This document shows, in pieces, positions 54,781 through 64,000 of a DNA stretch of 64,000 nt; position 1 is the first letter of the stretch; each line of letters begins with the position of its first letter. Made by a program: the position numbers and the translations under genes. Under the pieces are notes generated by a model, which did no database searches, was not told where the DNA came from, and saw only the letters and a program-made list of their open reading frames with translations. This DNA is from Narthecium ossifragum. Its lineage: Eukaryota; Streptophyta; Magnoliopsida; Dioscoreales; Nartheciaceae. The stretch covers positions 33,351,685 to 33,415,684 of the forward strand of contig OY986964.1 of NCBI GenBank assembly GCA_963920575.1. The letters run 5' to 3'.

Positions 54781-54917
54781 TGTTTTGGGTACATGGCATG
54801 TACCATGTACCCAAAACATGATCCGTTGGATTGAATCGGGATTGAATCGGGATGTGTGTCCGATTCAATCCAACGGTAGGGATTCGTGTACATGGGTACA
54901 TCCCATGTACACGAATC
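54781..54917. repeat. Cluster of three consecutive perfect hairpins
   Basis: Hairpin 1: arms 54781-54796 and 54803-54818 (TGTTTTGGGTACATGG). Hairpin 2: arms 54823-54839 and 54860-54876 (CCGTTGGATTGAATCGG). Hairpin 3: arms 54881-54896 and 54902-54917 (GATTCGTGTACATGGG). All arms are perfect, 16-17 bp, loops 5-20 bases. The hairpins are separated by only 4 bases. No flanking duplication was recognised. Confidence 0.88.
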
Positions 54918-55135
54918 TTTTTCCCAACCAAAAACCAGCAAATTAGATGAACATAAAAAACGTGTAAATATCAGTTTACACGGGGTGGGTCATGGCATGA
55001 GATTTTTTCGGAAGTGCCGCAATTGACCAAGATAAAAAAATAAAAATTCCTTTATATCAGTCCGTTAACAAGAAAAATGGAATGAACTACTAGAAGGGAA
55101 ATTGAGAAAAATAGGAGCGAAGAGAATACTTTATG

Positions 55136-55498
55136 GGCTTGTTTGGATCGGGGATAGGGATTGCTTATTCCAGGTTAAGCCCATTTTATCCCGGCATTAT
55201 AACCAAACACCCTCTAATCCTCATTGTTATCCTCATTTCTATCCCCACTCTATCCCCCACTTTTCAACCAATCATCACTACTTTATTTCTACTTTTTCCA
55301 CTTTTTAATTAATCATTATTATTTTATCCCAACTTTTCAACCGAACGTTACTATTTTATTCCTACTTTTTAACCAAACATTACTATTTTATCTCTACTTT
55401 GCAACCAAATACCATACATATTCAACTACTTATCCCAACATATCAATTCATATCCTCCCCAATCCTAAAATTACTTATCCCATGACCAAACGGTACCT
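55136..55498. mobile_element. MITE of the GTTTGGT family
   Basis: GGGCTTGTTTGGATCGGGG at the left and TGACCAAACGGTACC at the right are inverted. The inside repeats ATTACTATTTTAT(T/C) and CTACTTTT words, as in the elements at 4430 and 7608. Confidence 0.5.
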
Positions 55499-55499
55499 A

Positions 55500-56470
55500 T
55501 AAAGACCATGGCTTATGACTTATGGCTTATGGCCCTGGTCCAACTCCGAACTAACACCGTGACCCAATGGCGCCCGTTCTTCATTCTAGAGAGCATGAGT
55601 ATGTGTCAGAATTTAGGACCAAATCAGAAAGTGTGAGGTCACGCAAAAAACTAAAATCCCTTCTAATTTATACGTTCTTTTTTTTGGCGGTAACACTCCT
55701 ATGGTGCCAAGTGGAGATCAGCTTCGCTCTCATCCTAAATTCCTAATTGAGAGGTGTCTTCATCTTTTGCCTTCCTTTTGACTTAACTCATTAAAAAATA
55801 AAATAAAATTATGAAACCTCACGTGAGAGCTCCCGCTCAAAAAATTATTCAGTGTAATTGATCAATAAGCTTATAATATAAAAGAACGGAGAAGCAACAT
55901 CGGCCATAAGATTTTTTTTTTGTTGCTTACTTGAGCCCGAAGATTACTTACACCACTTTACTATTCTACACTGTGTTCAAACATCATGTCATCCTCACAC
56001 ATCAAAATTCTCTCCGCATACAAAAATAATGCCTCTCTTGAGAGCTTATCAGCTCTTTGATTACATCAACAGCCACAATATATGTTATATAAATATTCCG
56101 GTGAAGGAGGAGCTTTGACATGTTAAATCTTAGGCTCACCAAAGTCTTATTGCAAAGTTCCAATTTTTCTTTTTATTTTGCCTACGTGTTCTGCTTTTTG
56201 AATAATCCAATATTGGATGGGTATCCCTAATCAGTGGAAAAATAATTAACACATGTGGTCGACGTTTTGCCTTATATATTAGGCCCGGCCAAGGTTTGAT
56301 TCGGCAAAAAGCACTAAAATTATTGTATATATTATGTGAACTTATTTTAGATTTTTTAGCATTGTGAACAGTTAAACATACTTGTCCCCAATTTTCAAGA
56401 CAGTCTCTGCGTCGATGGCGTGTCGCTGGCCATATATATTAATATATACACTAATGGATCCCCTGCCACA
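55500..56470. other. Spacer without recognisable genes
   Basis: No supported gene. GAGCCCGAAGATTACTTACAC near 55934 with a T run before it resembles a minus-strand LINE tail scrap. Confidence 0.4.
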
Positions 56471-56479
56471 TAGCAAGGT

Positions 56480-57540
56480 AAGGTCATCCGCATCAGCTTC
56501 CCTATCTATCTTTCCTAAAATACTCTAATATATATTACTTCTATACTTTACAGCTTCTCTATTTACAACACTCCACATTAGCTTCCCTAACCATTCCCTA
56601 CATTATTAAAATACTCATCCCCCATCTTTTTTTTTTCATATTCTATTCTTCATTTATTATTTGACATTCATATAAATTTATATTATATTACATAATTAAA
56701 TTTTGAAGCCATTGTTTATTAATTAAAATATAATATATAATTTTATGCCAATACTTCTATTAATTAAATGCTTAAAATTCAACCATTACTTCTATTAATT
56801 ATTCCAGCTCTTCTCACCTCCCCGACCTCCGCCCTCCCCCTCTACCCCCATCACCTCTCCTCCGCCCTCCTCCCTGACTCCCACACCCTCCTGCCCCTCA
56901 AAGCATGCTCCCTCGCCCCCGCCAAAAGGAGGTGGTTGAGGAGGATGGTTGCCAGTGGTCGAGGATGATGGTCGCCGGCGGTATGATGAGGATGAAGAGC
57001 AAATCCGGTGATGAGTGTGTCGGTGCTCTCGTTTAGAGGAGAGAGATAGAGGTAAAGGAGAGATGATGCCCTCGCCAGCTCCATCTCCCCGGCCTCCCCC
57101 TCTACCCCCACCTCCTTTGCTCCGCCCTCCTCCCCGACTCCCACACCCTCTCGGCCCTGCCCCTCAAAGCACGCTACCTCGCCCCTGCCAAAAAGAGGTG
57201 GTTGAGGAGGATGGTCGCCATCAGTAGGAAGCTGATGAAGAGCAGATTGGGTGATGATGGTGGCGGTGCACTCATTCAGAGGAGAGAGATGGAGGTAGAG
57301 GAGAGACGGTGGAATAAAGATTGATGGTGAAATATATATCCCAGCTTATTTTTTAAATATAAAATAATATATAGAGTGTGTTACAATGCCACCCCACATG
57401 TAGGGGAGCACTGTAACTCTCCCCGATTTTAGGGTAGCGCTAGGGAGGCTGATGTGGGAATTTTTTTACCACTTCCCCATTTATCACACCCTATAATATG
57501 GAAGGGAATCATTTGATGGAGCTGATGCAAGTGCTCTAAC
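56480..57540. mobile_element. Probable non-autonomous DNA element with GC-rich duplicated cargo
   Basis: The left end has CATCCGCATCAGCTTCCCTA and the right end, reversed, GAGCACTTGCATCAGCTCC, sharing GCATCAGCT(T/C)CC. Inside, a GC-rich block of about 263 bp is tandemly repeated (GCCCTCCTCCCTGACTCCCA at 56861 and GCCCTCCTCCCCGACTCCCA at 57124), with GGTGGTTGAGGAGGATGGT in each. No clear target duplication. Frames within are proline/arginine-rich and not recognised. Confidence 0.45.
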
Positions 57541-57639
57541 CACCCACTAACCCCCTATCTCTCTCTCCCTCTTTCACTAACTCCCCTCTTCATGGAGGAC
57601 CATCCTACCACATAGGATAAAATATTATGGTTATTTTTA

Positions 57640-58395
57640 CAAAATATTATTTATTTTAATAAAATATTATTAATATATACATGTGGAGAAAATATTGATG
57701 AGGATATACCTCCTTTGGCTATGTCAGCGCCCACGTTACGTTTTCATATTGAAGATATAATTTGGACTTATGTATTTGACCTTTTGACCGTCCCACCCCA
57801 ACCGCAGAAAGACAAAGTGCGAAGAGATAGTGGTTCTACTAAGACGTAAATTGGAGTTACGTCTACATTAATGAAGACGTAACTTCTACTTACGTCTCCA
57901 GTCCTCATCAAACCCCGACCACGGGCTCTCCTTCTTCCCCACCCTACATTTCTCTGGCGATTCTCCCCATTTCCTCACTCAGACGACGATTCTCTAGCGA
58001 ACCTCCTAACGTCACATCTCCTCGACGCGCGGCCCCGTGGCCCGCGGGTCCCCTCATCCTTTACATTCTTTCCGGTTCCTCACATTTCTCCGACGATCTT
58101 TCGTCGAAATCCTCCAAAATCTTTTGGCCATTCTCCATCTTACTCTCCAATGAGTTTTTATCTTAAAATTTTAGCTATACGCTGGCGTGAGATAAAGGTC
58201 AAAGATGTAAGTCCAAATTACGTCTTCAATATGAAAACGTAACGTGGAATTACGTCTTTATTGACGGGATTAAAAACATGAAAGGCCACGCCAGCGTGGT
58301 GCTGACGTGGCCAAATGAGTCATATCCCCATCAATATTTTTTCCACATGTATATAATAATAATATTTTTATTAAAATAATACTTAAAAAAAAAAC
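57640..58395. mobile_element. Mutator-like element with long TIRs, relative of 32392-32690
   Basis: The left arm includes TATTAATATATACATGTGGA and GAAAATATTGATGAGG; the right arm reversed includes TATTATTATACATGTGG and AAAATATTGATGGGG, then GTGGCC...GTCAGC on both sides. The interior (about 57780-58260) repeats TTACGTCTTC/GAAGACGTAA words and has no transposase. Flanks CATAGGATAAA and CTATGATAAA may be a mutated duplication. Confidence 0.65.
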
Positions 58396-58853
58396 TCCTA
58401 TGATAAACATCCTGATGTATGTGGCAGATATCGTGCACAAAAGACATACAACCAATGTTGGCAGTCTGGCTTGCCGGCTCCGGCCGGCGACTGGTCATCT
58501 GATTTCTAAAAGAAGATTCCATGGGCAGCGGCCCAGCGGACACGGCCCACACACCCTGGTTAGGGCCCTGATGGTACAGATTTAACTAGTCCCTCTTTAT
58601 TATAAAAAATAACTGTCACGAAAACAAAACTCCGAATGTCATGCATGACTCATGACTACATATTTAAAACAACAAAATGGCACCATCCTGACTCGGAGTC
58701 AGAGCCTGCCACGTATACAAACAACATCGTAGAGGAACCCACACACAAATGTAACAAAAGCCCCGGGTCGACAATTGCACTGCCTCTTCCCTTAGCCGAA
58801 ATAAGCAACAAGACGCATGAACATGCTTCTGCCATAGTGCCATGGACTCTTGC

Positions 58854-59415
58854 TCATCCACTTGGAGCTGGAGCAGGGATCGGAGAAGGATATGGCGATG
58901 GGGACGGCGGCATGCTGATACCCCCGGAGACGGTGACTGCCACCTTCATTCCTTTGGCGCAATGGTCGGAAATCCCGCAGATAAAGTACCGAGAACCCGT
59001 CTCGGTGAGGGCGATGATGGGGAAGACACGCTTGCTCTTCGTGCAGGAGATGTAGTCTGACTGGCTAACCTCCTCCACGTCATGTTTGCTGGGATCGTAA
59101 AAGAACACTGTGGAATCACAAAATATCAGTAATTTATTTTACAAAAACAATTTAAGTTTTTAAGGTAAATAATGATTTGACATGATACCAAAGCATAGAT
59201 CATTGAGAATTCGAATCTTGACTCCCTCACTCTGCTTTAAAATGATGAGAGGGCTTACCGAGAGTATCGCCGACGCGGAACGTCTTGCTAGATGACCACA
59301 TGGAGTAGTTGAAGCCAAGCTTCCAACCGGCGAAGTCGCCCACGGCGTAGTACATGGCGTGGGCCGGGACGGCGGTGGCGAAGAGGAGCACCAGAAGAGC
59401 TGGGACACAAGCCAT
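58854..59415 (-). CDS. Phytocyanin (plantacyanin/uclacyanin-like blue copper protein)
   Basis: Two exons on the minus strand, 59259-59415 and 58854-59107, with GT-AG borders and a phase-1 junction, give 136 aa. Residues 1-20 (MACVPALLVLLFATAVPAHA) are a signal peptide for secretion. The mature part starts MYYAVGDFAGWKLGFNYSMW. Type-1 copper ligands are visible: His61 in KHDVEEV, Cys96 and His101 in FICGISDHCAKGM, and Met106; Cys74 and Cys102 form the usual disulfide. Met as axial ligand fits plantacyanins and uclacyanins rather than Gln-type stellacyanins. The tail is short and Pro/Ser-rich (PPSPSPYPSPIPAPAPSG) with no hydrophobic GPI signal, so the protein is probably secreted to the cell wall, where relatives act in redox signalling and pollen-tube guidance. 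The exact role is unknown. Confidence 0.92.
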
Positions 59416-59419
59416 TGTG

Positions 59420-60107
59420 CGTCTCTAATTAAAGAAACTTGCAAGGCTTCAAGTCTTTGAAGGAGGCAATGAAAGAGAAGCCATGGCATCCTAAGGTAGA
59501 TATAAGCATTCTGATGAAAGAGCTTTGACATGTTCACTCTTGGCTGACGAGGGTCTGCCGGCCCAGAATGTTCCAATTCAGAAGTTACAAATTTTCTTTT
59601 ATTTTGATACGTGTCATTCGAAATCTTGCATAAGGATTTCCTACATTAAACAATTCAAATGACATATGGTTGAGATTTTTTTAGCAGGTCAATGGACCGA
59701 GCAAATTATCTTTGCAATGATTTGATTCTATGTGGACATACTTAAATAATTTTAACGGCTTCAGCAGTTATGTGGCTTAGCCCCTGGGCTTCAGCAGTTT
59801 TTTATATTATTTTATGAGTTGAGCCTAGAAAGGGTAAAGGACTACAATACCTGATCCATCGCAGGTTGACTATCCTCTGGTTGCTAAACAAAACGAACCG
59901 GAGGACCAATATGACCGAGTTATATCATCTATAATAATATCCACGTCCCTAGGTAAGATGATCAATCATGACTCAGTCTGAGCATGTATAGTCAGCCCCT
60001 TTCTTTTTCATGGCATCATTCTGCAACACGTATGTCTAGATATTACATCAACACGTTTGTTTCACTAGATTAGGATAAATATAGAAAAACTAGTCCAGTT
60101 GATCGAA
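59420..60107. other. Phytocyanin upstream region and spacer
   Basis: The 5' flank of the minus-strand phytocyanin gene. No second gene. Scraps with GGCTTAGCCCCTGGGCTTCAG and TTATGAGTTGAGCCTAG near 59772-59830 resemble minus-strand LINE or LTR tails. Confidence 0.4.
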
Positions 60108-60275
60108 CTTTTTTTTTTTTTTTTTTTTTTTGAGAAATGGAGCCGAAATTACAGCCTTAGAGGCTTACAGGGAACAAAACTCCCTCACTCGGGCTGCGCG
60201 AGCTAGCTTGTCTGCCCTTACATTCCACTCTCTCGGTATGTAAACTAAAGAGAAATTAACAAACATTCTCAATTG

Positions 60276-62267
60276 CTACCAAAGATCCAAAAGCACCATC
60301 CGGCAGTCATCATCTATAGGCATTCGCCCGTTAATCATATCTACAGCAAATCTAGAGTCACTTTCTATCAAAATGCTCGTCATGCCTCTCCTGCTAGCCT
60401 CCTGAACCGCTGCCCGAACTGCGGAGATCTCAGCATGGAGAACCGTAGAAGCTGACGATGCGGATGAAAAATCCCAAATCTCCTCAGACCCCTCGAAGCA
60501 AACGACTCCAACGCCCATAGCACCATCAATGAAGGAGGCGTCCGCCTGTATACGCATCCCATCCCAAGCCTCGCGCTCAATCCAACGCGCTTTGTGCCCA
60601 TTGAGGAGGAGAAACTCCCTTACCTGCCACTTAATGTTTCCGCTCAAGCTTGGGACCTCTTCCCCCATTTGATCATGGACCACACTGCACCTCCTTTTCC
60701 AAAGAGACCAAAGGGTGTAGCAAATACTGGATTGGATCAACCTAGTATCGTCTGATTTCTGAGGCTTGAGTAACCAGTCCAAACACCCAGCAAGGTTTAT
60801 AGAGCTAGGATCCAGATGGTAGCCCTCCAACACCGACCTCCAAGTGGCGGACGCCACGGCGCACTCGAAGAAGATGTGATCCAAGGTCTCCTCTACCATG
60901 CCGCAAGCAGGGCAAGCTTTGTCTGAGAGAAGCCTCAAATCCCATAACTTGGCTCTAGAAACCACCTTCCCATGCGCCAGCTTCCAGAGGAATTGCTGGA
61001 CGCTAGGGCCAGCAGGGCTCCGCCAGATACTCCACCAGCCAGCCGCTGGTTGACGCCGATGATGACTGCATGCCTCAAGGAAATCGTAACAGGTGCTTGT
61101 GGTCTCTTCCCCTCTAACTTCCAAGATGCGTGAGCGATGAACATCAGAAGAGATAGATTTGTGGAAGAAACGAGAGTTGCGGTCTCCATCTTGCATCCAA
61201 TCCAGGTGGCGGTGCTGGGCTCTGTAGGAATCATGCCGGAGCTGCACTGCCACCAACTTGTTCTCAAGGGATCTCATTCTCTCCTCCAACTGGGGCGGGA
61301 GAGGCCCCTCCTCTTCCAGCAAATAAAGATGTTGAAGATGCTGGAGAGTGGATTGTTGGGAGTTGAACAGGTCGAAGTCATCCACCTTGCTCCAACTCTT
61401 GACCTTAGCTTTCATCTCTTTCATTCTACCTTTGAAGACATACTGCTTAGATCCCTTCTTGGGTCGACTCCAAGCGAGCTCCACAACTCTCCTCAGTTCC
61501 TTGGACTCCATCCAGAACTGCTGTAGCCGGAAAGTTGGCGGCCCCTTTTGGCGTTTCTCTGCTTCCAGGTGAACCAGCAGGGGACGATGATCCGAGCCAT
61601 AGTGATGGAGGTGAAGCACCTCCGCTTGAGGGAACCACTCCTTCCATTGAAGATTACATATGACGCGGTCCAATCTTTCTAGAATCCTTGAAGGCCCCAA
61701 CCTCCGATTGCTCCAAGTAAACGATGGGCCCCTGTACCCCAGATCCACCAGATTGTCGGAGGCCATGAATCGGAGGAAATCAACCACTGACCTGCTATAC
61801 CGGAAAGGACGCCCACCCCTCTTCTCAGACGGCATCGTCAAGACGTTGAAATCTCCAACTAACAAGTGAGGCCAGCCCCTGGCGTTGATCTTAGTGAGAA
61901 CATCCCAGAGCTCCTCCCGACCCCTCCAAGATCTAGCGCCATACACCACCGAAAGAAACCACTGCCCATGGCGTTGTGAAGTGAAAACTCCATGGACTGC
62001 TTGCTCAGTAAAATGTGTGAAGTAGCCTCTTCCCACACTCTCCCTCCAAACGGCCAAAATCCCACCCTTCTTCCCTCTGGATGGTAGCAGATATGTACGC
62101 CACCCCGCCCCCAGCTTAGATGAGATGAGCTGCAAGTGTTCTTCTAGGACCACCACCTCTAGCAGGAACACAAAGTCCACGCCCCTTTCCGCGATCAGGC
62201 GACCACACACCCCTGCCACCCGTCGCGGCCCTAGGCCATGGCAATTCCACACAAGGAAACTAGTCAT
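60276..62267 (-). CDS. LINE ORF2 derivative: endonuclease + zf-RVT + RNase H, no RT
   Basis: 663 aa from the ATG at 62265-62267 (MTSFLVWNCHGLGPRR). Residues 1 to about 230 are an APE-type endonuclease: FLVWNCHGLG, FLLEVV (the usual E), LVGDFNVLTMPSEKRGG, FTWSNRR, LDRVICNLQW and GSDHRPLLVHL. After a linker to FFHKSISSDVHRSRILEVRG the sequence goes at about residue 400 straight to IWRSPAGPSVQQFLWKLAHG and CPACGMVEETLDHIFFEC (zf-RVT), then an RNase H-like domain (IQADASFIDGAMGVGVVCF, LIESDSRFAVDMINGR). About 600 residues of RT, with the YADD box, are absent yet the frame is kept. The frame ends at TAG (60276), but the RNase H continues in frame (IPREWNVRADKLARAAR) to TAA at 60165, so the TAG is a nonsense change. 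Confidence 0.85.
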   Translation of the reverse strand: MTSFLVWNCHGLGPRRVAGVCGRLIAERGVDFVFLLEVVVLEEHLQLISSKLGAGWRTYLLPSRGKKGGILAVWRESVGRGYFTHFTEQAVHGVFTSQRHGQWFLSVVYGARSWRGREELWDVLTKINARGWPHLLVGDFNVLTMPSEKRGGRPFRYSRSVVDFLRFMASDNLVDLGYRGPSFTWSNRRLGPSRILERLDRVICNLQWKEWFPQAEVLHLHHYGSDHRPLLVHLEAEKRQKGPPTFRLQQFWMESKELRRVVELAWSRPKKGSKQYVFKGRMKEMKAKVKSWSKVDDFDLFNSQQSTLQHLQHLYLLEEEGPLPPQLEERMRSLENKLVAVQLRHDSYRAQHRHLDWMQDGDRNSRFFHKSISSDVHRSRILEVRGEETTSTCYDFLEACSHHRRQPAAGWWSIWRSPAGPSVQQFLWKLAHGKVVSRAKLWDLRLLSDKACPACGMVEETLDHIFFECAVASATWRSVLEGYHLDPSSINLAGCLDWLLKPQKSDDTRLIQSSICYTLWSLWKRRCSVVHDQMGEEVPSLSGNIKWQVREFLLLNGHKARWIEREAWDGMRIQADASFIDGAMGVGVVCFEGSEEIWDFSSASSASTVLHAEISAVRAAVQEASRRGMTSILIESDSRFAVDMINGRMPIDDDCRMVLLDLW

Positions 62268-63535
62268 TGGCAAACTGAGGAATGGCTATGCTCTGTAGCC
62301 TCAAGATCGGCGGGCCGCAACCGTTTGGCGCCACTGCTACTTCCCCTGGCCTCCTGCATGAGCTCGTCATCGCACTCCTTCAGGTCTTCCTCAATTGCCA
62401 TGTCCTGACACGTGTCTGCCCTTCTCCGGCTCGTGTGATCAGCTACCAGCGCAAGATGCAGTTCCGCCACCCCTTGTTGATGAGAGGCCTCCAAATCTGG
62501 GAAGTCCCCCCAATCTTCTTCGTCGAACGGGGCCTTCTGTGAGGATAATGGTACCACCAGGGGGCCAGGACGATCGGCCCGCCCTCTCTCTCTCGCAAGC
62601 CGGTCGGCCTCCAGTAGAGGAAGCTCCGCGATCTCTACCCCCGTGGGGTTAATCTCTCCAAAATGGAGCACTCCAAAGCGGTTGAAGTTGCCGGAGCCCG
62701 GCCGTACCCATCTTGAGTCGCCCGTCGCACGACCGATCCCAAGCGATCCAGAGCCAATGCCGGACGGAGGCTTGCTCTCGCGATTTGAAAGGCCTCCTCT
62801 TTCAGCTCTTCCTCTACCTGACCCCCCCACATCCATTTTGTGTGGTCCAGGCAGCACCGCGTCGCCCACCAAATGATCACCGGGCCCAGCTAGAGCCACG
62901 TCGCCACTGCCCGCACCAAACCAGTTGTGCGACCCATCCTTTAATCCAGGACCACCCTGGGAGACGCTTGGCCTGGCTTGAGCCACGTCCCCCCGCTGGC
63001 CCCTCGCTTTAGAAGCTTCTCTGGCCTCGCCCCTCAGCAACGCCTGCGTCAGGCCTTGTCCCTTCTGCAGCGCCACCCTGGCGCCAGACCCTGCCCCCTC
63101 TGTGCCCATTCTTGCGCCGCCCTTCTGAGGAATATGCAGCCCTTGTCTGGTTGCGCCACGTGGACCCTCCATCTTCCCCGTCTGGTTCCTTGCTTGCGAA
63201 GCCGCCCTGGCCTCCGACTGGGGCTTTCCCCGCCGGCGAGCTAGACGAACGGTGTGCCAGGCGTCGCCTTCGACCGCTTCAAAGTCTACTTGGGAATGAG
63301 CCTCTTGACCATCACCCATGGTACGCTCCTCATCCATCAACTGAGGTTCGTCCAGGGACGCCTCCCCCGGTTCTCCAGCCGGCTTCTTGCCTTGAGCCAC
63401 CATCTCTCTCTTCTGAAGCTCCTCCTTCCTTCTCGCACAGTTGCTAGCAAGGTGTCCGAATCCGTCACAGAAGTCACAAACATCCAAGTTCTCATAGATA
63501 AAAGGTTGCACGAAGCACTGACACGCCTTGAAAAG
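62264..63535 (-). CDS. LINE ORF1, C-terminal part, with CCHC knuckle
   Basis: About 424 residues, partial. Near its start it has YENLDVCDFCDGFGHLASNC, a CCHC knuckle of the kind that follows the RNA-binding DUF4283 domain in plant LINE ORF1. The rest is a Gly/Arg/Glu-rich, low-complexity tail with repeated basic patches, likely for RNA binding. The stop TGA (62264-62266) overlaps the ORF2 start as ATGA. The N-terminal DUF4283 part is missing because a repeat starts at about 63536; the first few residues of the open frame come from that repeat. Confidence 0.75.
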   Translation of the reverse strand, partial: LFKACQCFVQPFIYENLDVCDFCDGFGHLASNCARRKEELQKREMVAQGKKPAGEPGEASLDEPQLMDEERTMGDGQEAHSQVDFEAVEGDAWHTVRLARRRGKPQSEARAASQARNQTGKMEGPRGATRQGLHIPQKGGARMGTEGAGSGARVALQKGQGLTQALLRGEAREASKARGQRGDVAQARPSVSQGGPGLKDGSHNWFGAGSGDVALAGPGDHLVGDAVLPGPHKMDVGGSGRGRAERGGLSNRESKPPSGIGSGSLGIGRATGDSRWVRPGSGNFNRFGVLHFGEINPTGVEIAELPLLEADRLARERGRADRPGPLVVPLSSQKAPFDEEDWGDFPDLEASHQQGVAELHLALVADHTSRRRADTCQDMAIEEDLKECDDELMQEARGSSSGAKRLRPADLEATEHSHSSVCQ

Positions 63536-64000
63536 TGTCGCCAAAATTACAAATTTATAATCAAACTACTAACTAACTACTTTATGGGTAGATAGTAATG
63601 AGTCCGAGTCGAATCCACAGGGAACTAATGGTTTAAGTCGTATACTAGGTATAATTCCTAGCCAAGGAGTTGGGAAAAAGATAATCTTTTGGGTTTTTAT
63701 CTAGAACTAAACAAATACGAAAAGAGTACTAACAGATAAGATAATGACAAGGAACTCTAATCAATAATAAAGAACTTACTAGGTATTCCTAAGATAAGAG
63801 CAGATAAATCAACTTAGATGATTTCATATAGTCGATAGGTGAATGGCTAGAATTCCTACCGCTCAACGAAGACGTCGGGGATAATATCAAGAATGGATAT
63901 TGGTAAATAATCAAGATGGTTCTAGCACCTTGAGATCGCCTACTAGAATGTATCAAGGATTAGAGTTAACCTAGTGGTTCTGGCACTAGCATTGTGGTTC
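63536..64000. mobile_element. Probable LTR retrotransposon end interrupting the LINE
   Basis: LINE homology ends at about 63535, and the next bases are TGTCGCCAAAATTACAAATT, a TG start. Further on, GAGTCCGAGTCGAATCCACA followed by GGGAAC resembles the GTCGAATCCACAGGGA word common in long LTRs of plant Gypsy elements. The other end lies beyond the window, so class and target duplication cannot be checked. Confidence 0.45.

Larger units (their letters stand above)
60108..63535 (-). mobile_element. LINE retrotransposon with RT-deleted ORF2
   Basis: A minus-strand non-LTR element with a poly(A) tail (run of T at 60108-60131), ORF2 (60276-62267) and part of ORF1 (62264-63535). ORF2 lacks the reverse transcriptase domain. 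ORF1 is cut at about 63535 where another repeat begins. No target duplication can be matched within the window. Confidence 0.85.

Noticed and set aside
58636..59055. 139-codon plus-strand frame over the phytocyanin gene
   Set aside because: Antisense shadow of the second phytocyanin exon, which has all copper ligands in frame.

Overview
The window is nuclear DNA of a flowering plant, probably a monocot. The evidence is split genes with GT-AG introns, GC-rich exons in AT-rich surroundings, plant-only families (UGT91-like glycosyltransferases, OVATE, HIPP, phytocyanin) and dense plant transposons. The species cannot be named from sequence alone. Recognisable host genes are few: the 3' end of cytosolic tyrosyl-tRNA synthetase (52-1815, +), two tandem UDP-glycosyltransferases (2170-3561 and 8167-9564, -), an OVATE family protein (28254-28925, +), a heavy-metal-associated isoprenylated protein (34587-35386, -) and a phytocyanin (58854-59415, -). 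Two host remnants are broken: a TIP2-like aquaporin (21884-22307, -) and a PPR tail (26236-26541, -).

Layout. 1-11.5 kb: the TyrRS end, then a tandem duplication carrying the two UGT genes. The two units were later diversified by different insertions: a TRIM, LINE scraps and MITEs in the first, a 1.06 kb PIF/Harbinger-type element in the second. 11.5-21.9 kb: a nest of retroelements. One 5'-truncated minus-strand LINE is cut by two solo LTRs of one long-LTR family. A third solo LTR of that family lies alongside, next to the aquaporin remnant. All three have perfect 5-bp target-site duplications. 22-39.8 kb: single-copy spacer with OVATE and HIPP genes, several DNA transposons with clear target duplications (hAT-like at 27.2, 30.1 and 36.7 kb; Mutator-like at 32.4 kb), minisatellites and a 54-bp LINE scrap.

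39.8-44.3 kb: a degenerate Ty3/Gypsy-derived element without pol. 45.4-51.6 kb: a structurally intact Ty1/Copia element. Its LTRs differ by one substitution and one 2-bp repeat-length change, and gag and pol are open. Its untranslated leader holds an array of about ten small hairpins whose stems covary. 51.6-58.4 kb: minisatellites, MITEs and a cluster of three perfect hairpins. 58.8-63.5 kb: the phytocyanin gene and a LINE whose ORF2 joins endonuclease directly to zinc-finger and RNase H regions, with reverse transcriptase missing but the frame kept. From about 63.5 kb the LINE is interrupted by what looks like the end of another LTR element.

How it fits together: the host genes are unrelated neighbours, not a pathway, apart from the UGT pair. 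The most unusual signals are the covarying hairpin array in the Copia leader, the RT-less open LINE ORF2, the nested solo-LTR dissection, two minute LINE insertions (34 and 54 bp) and the three-hairpin cluster near 54.8 kb.
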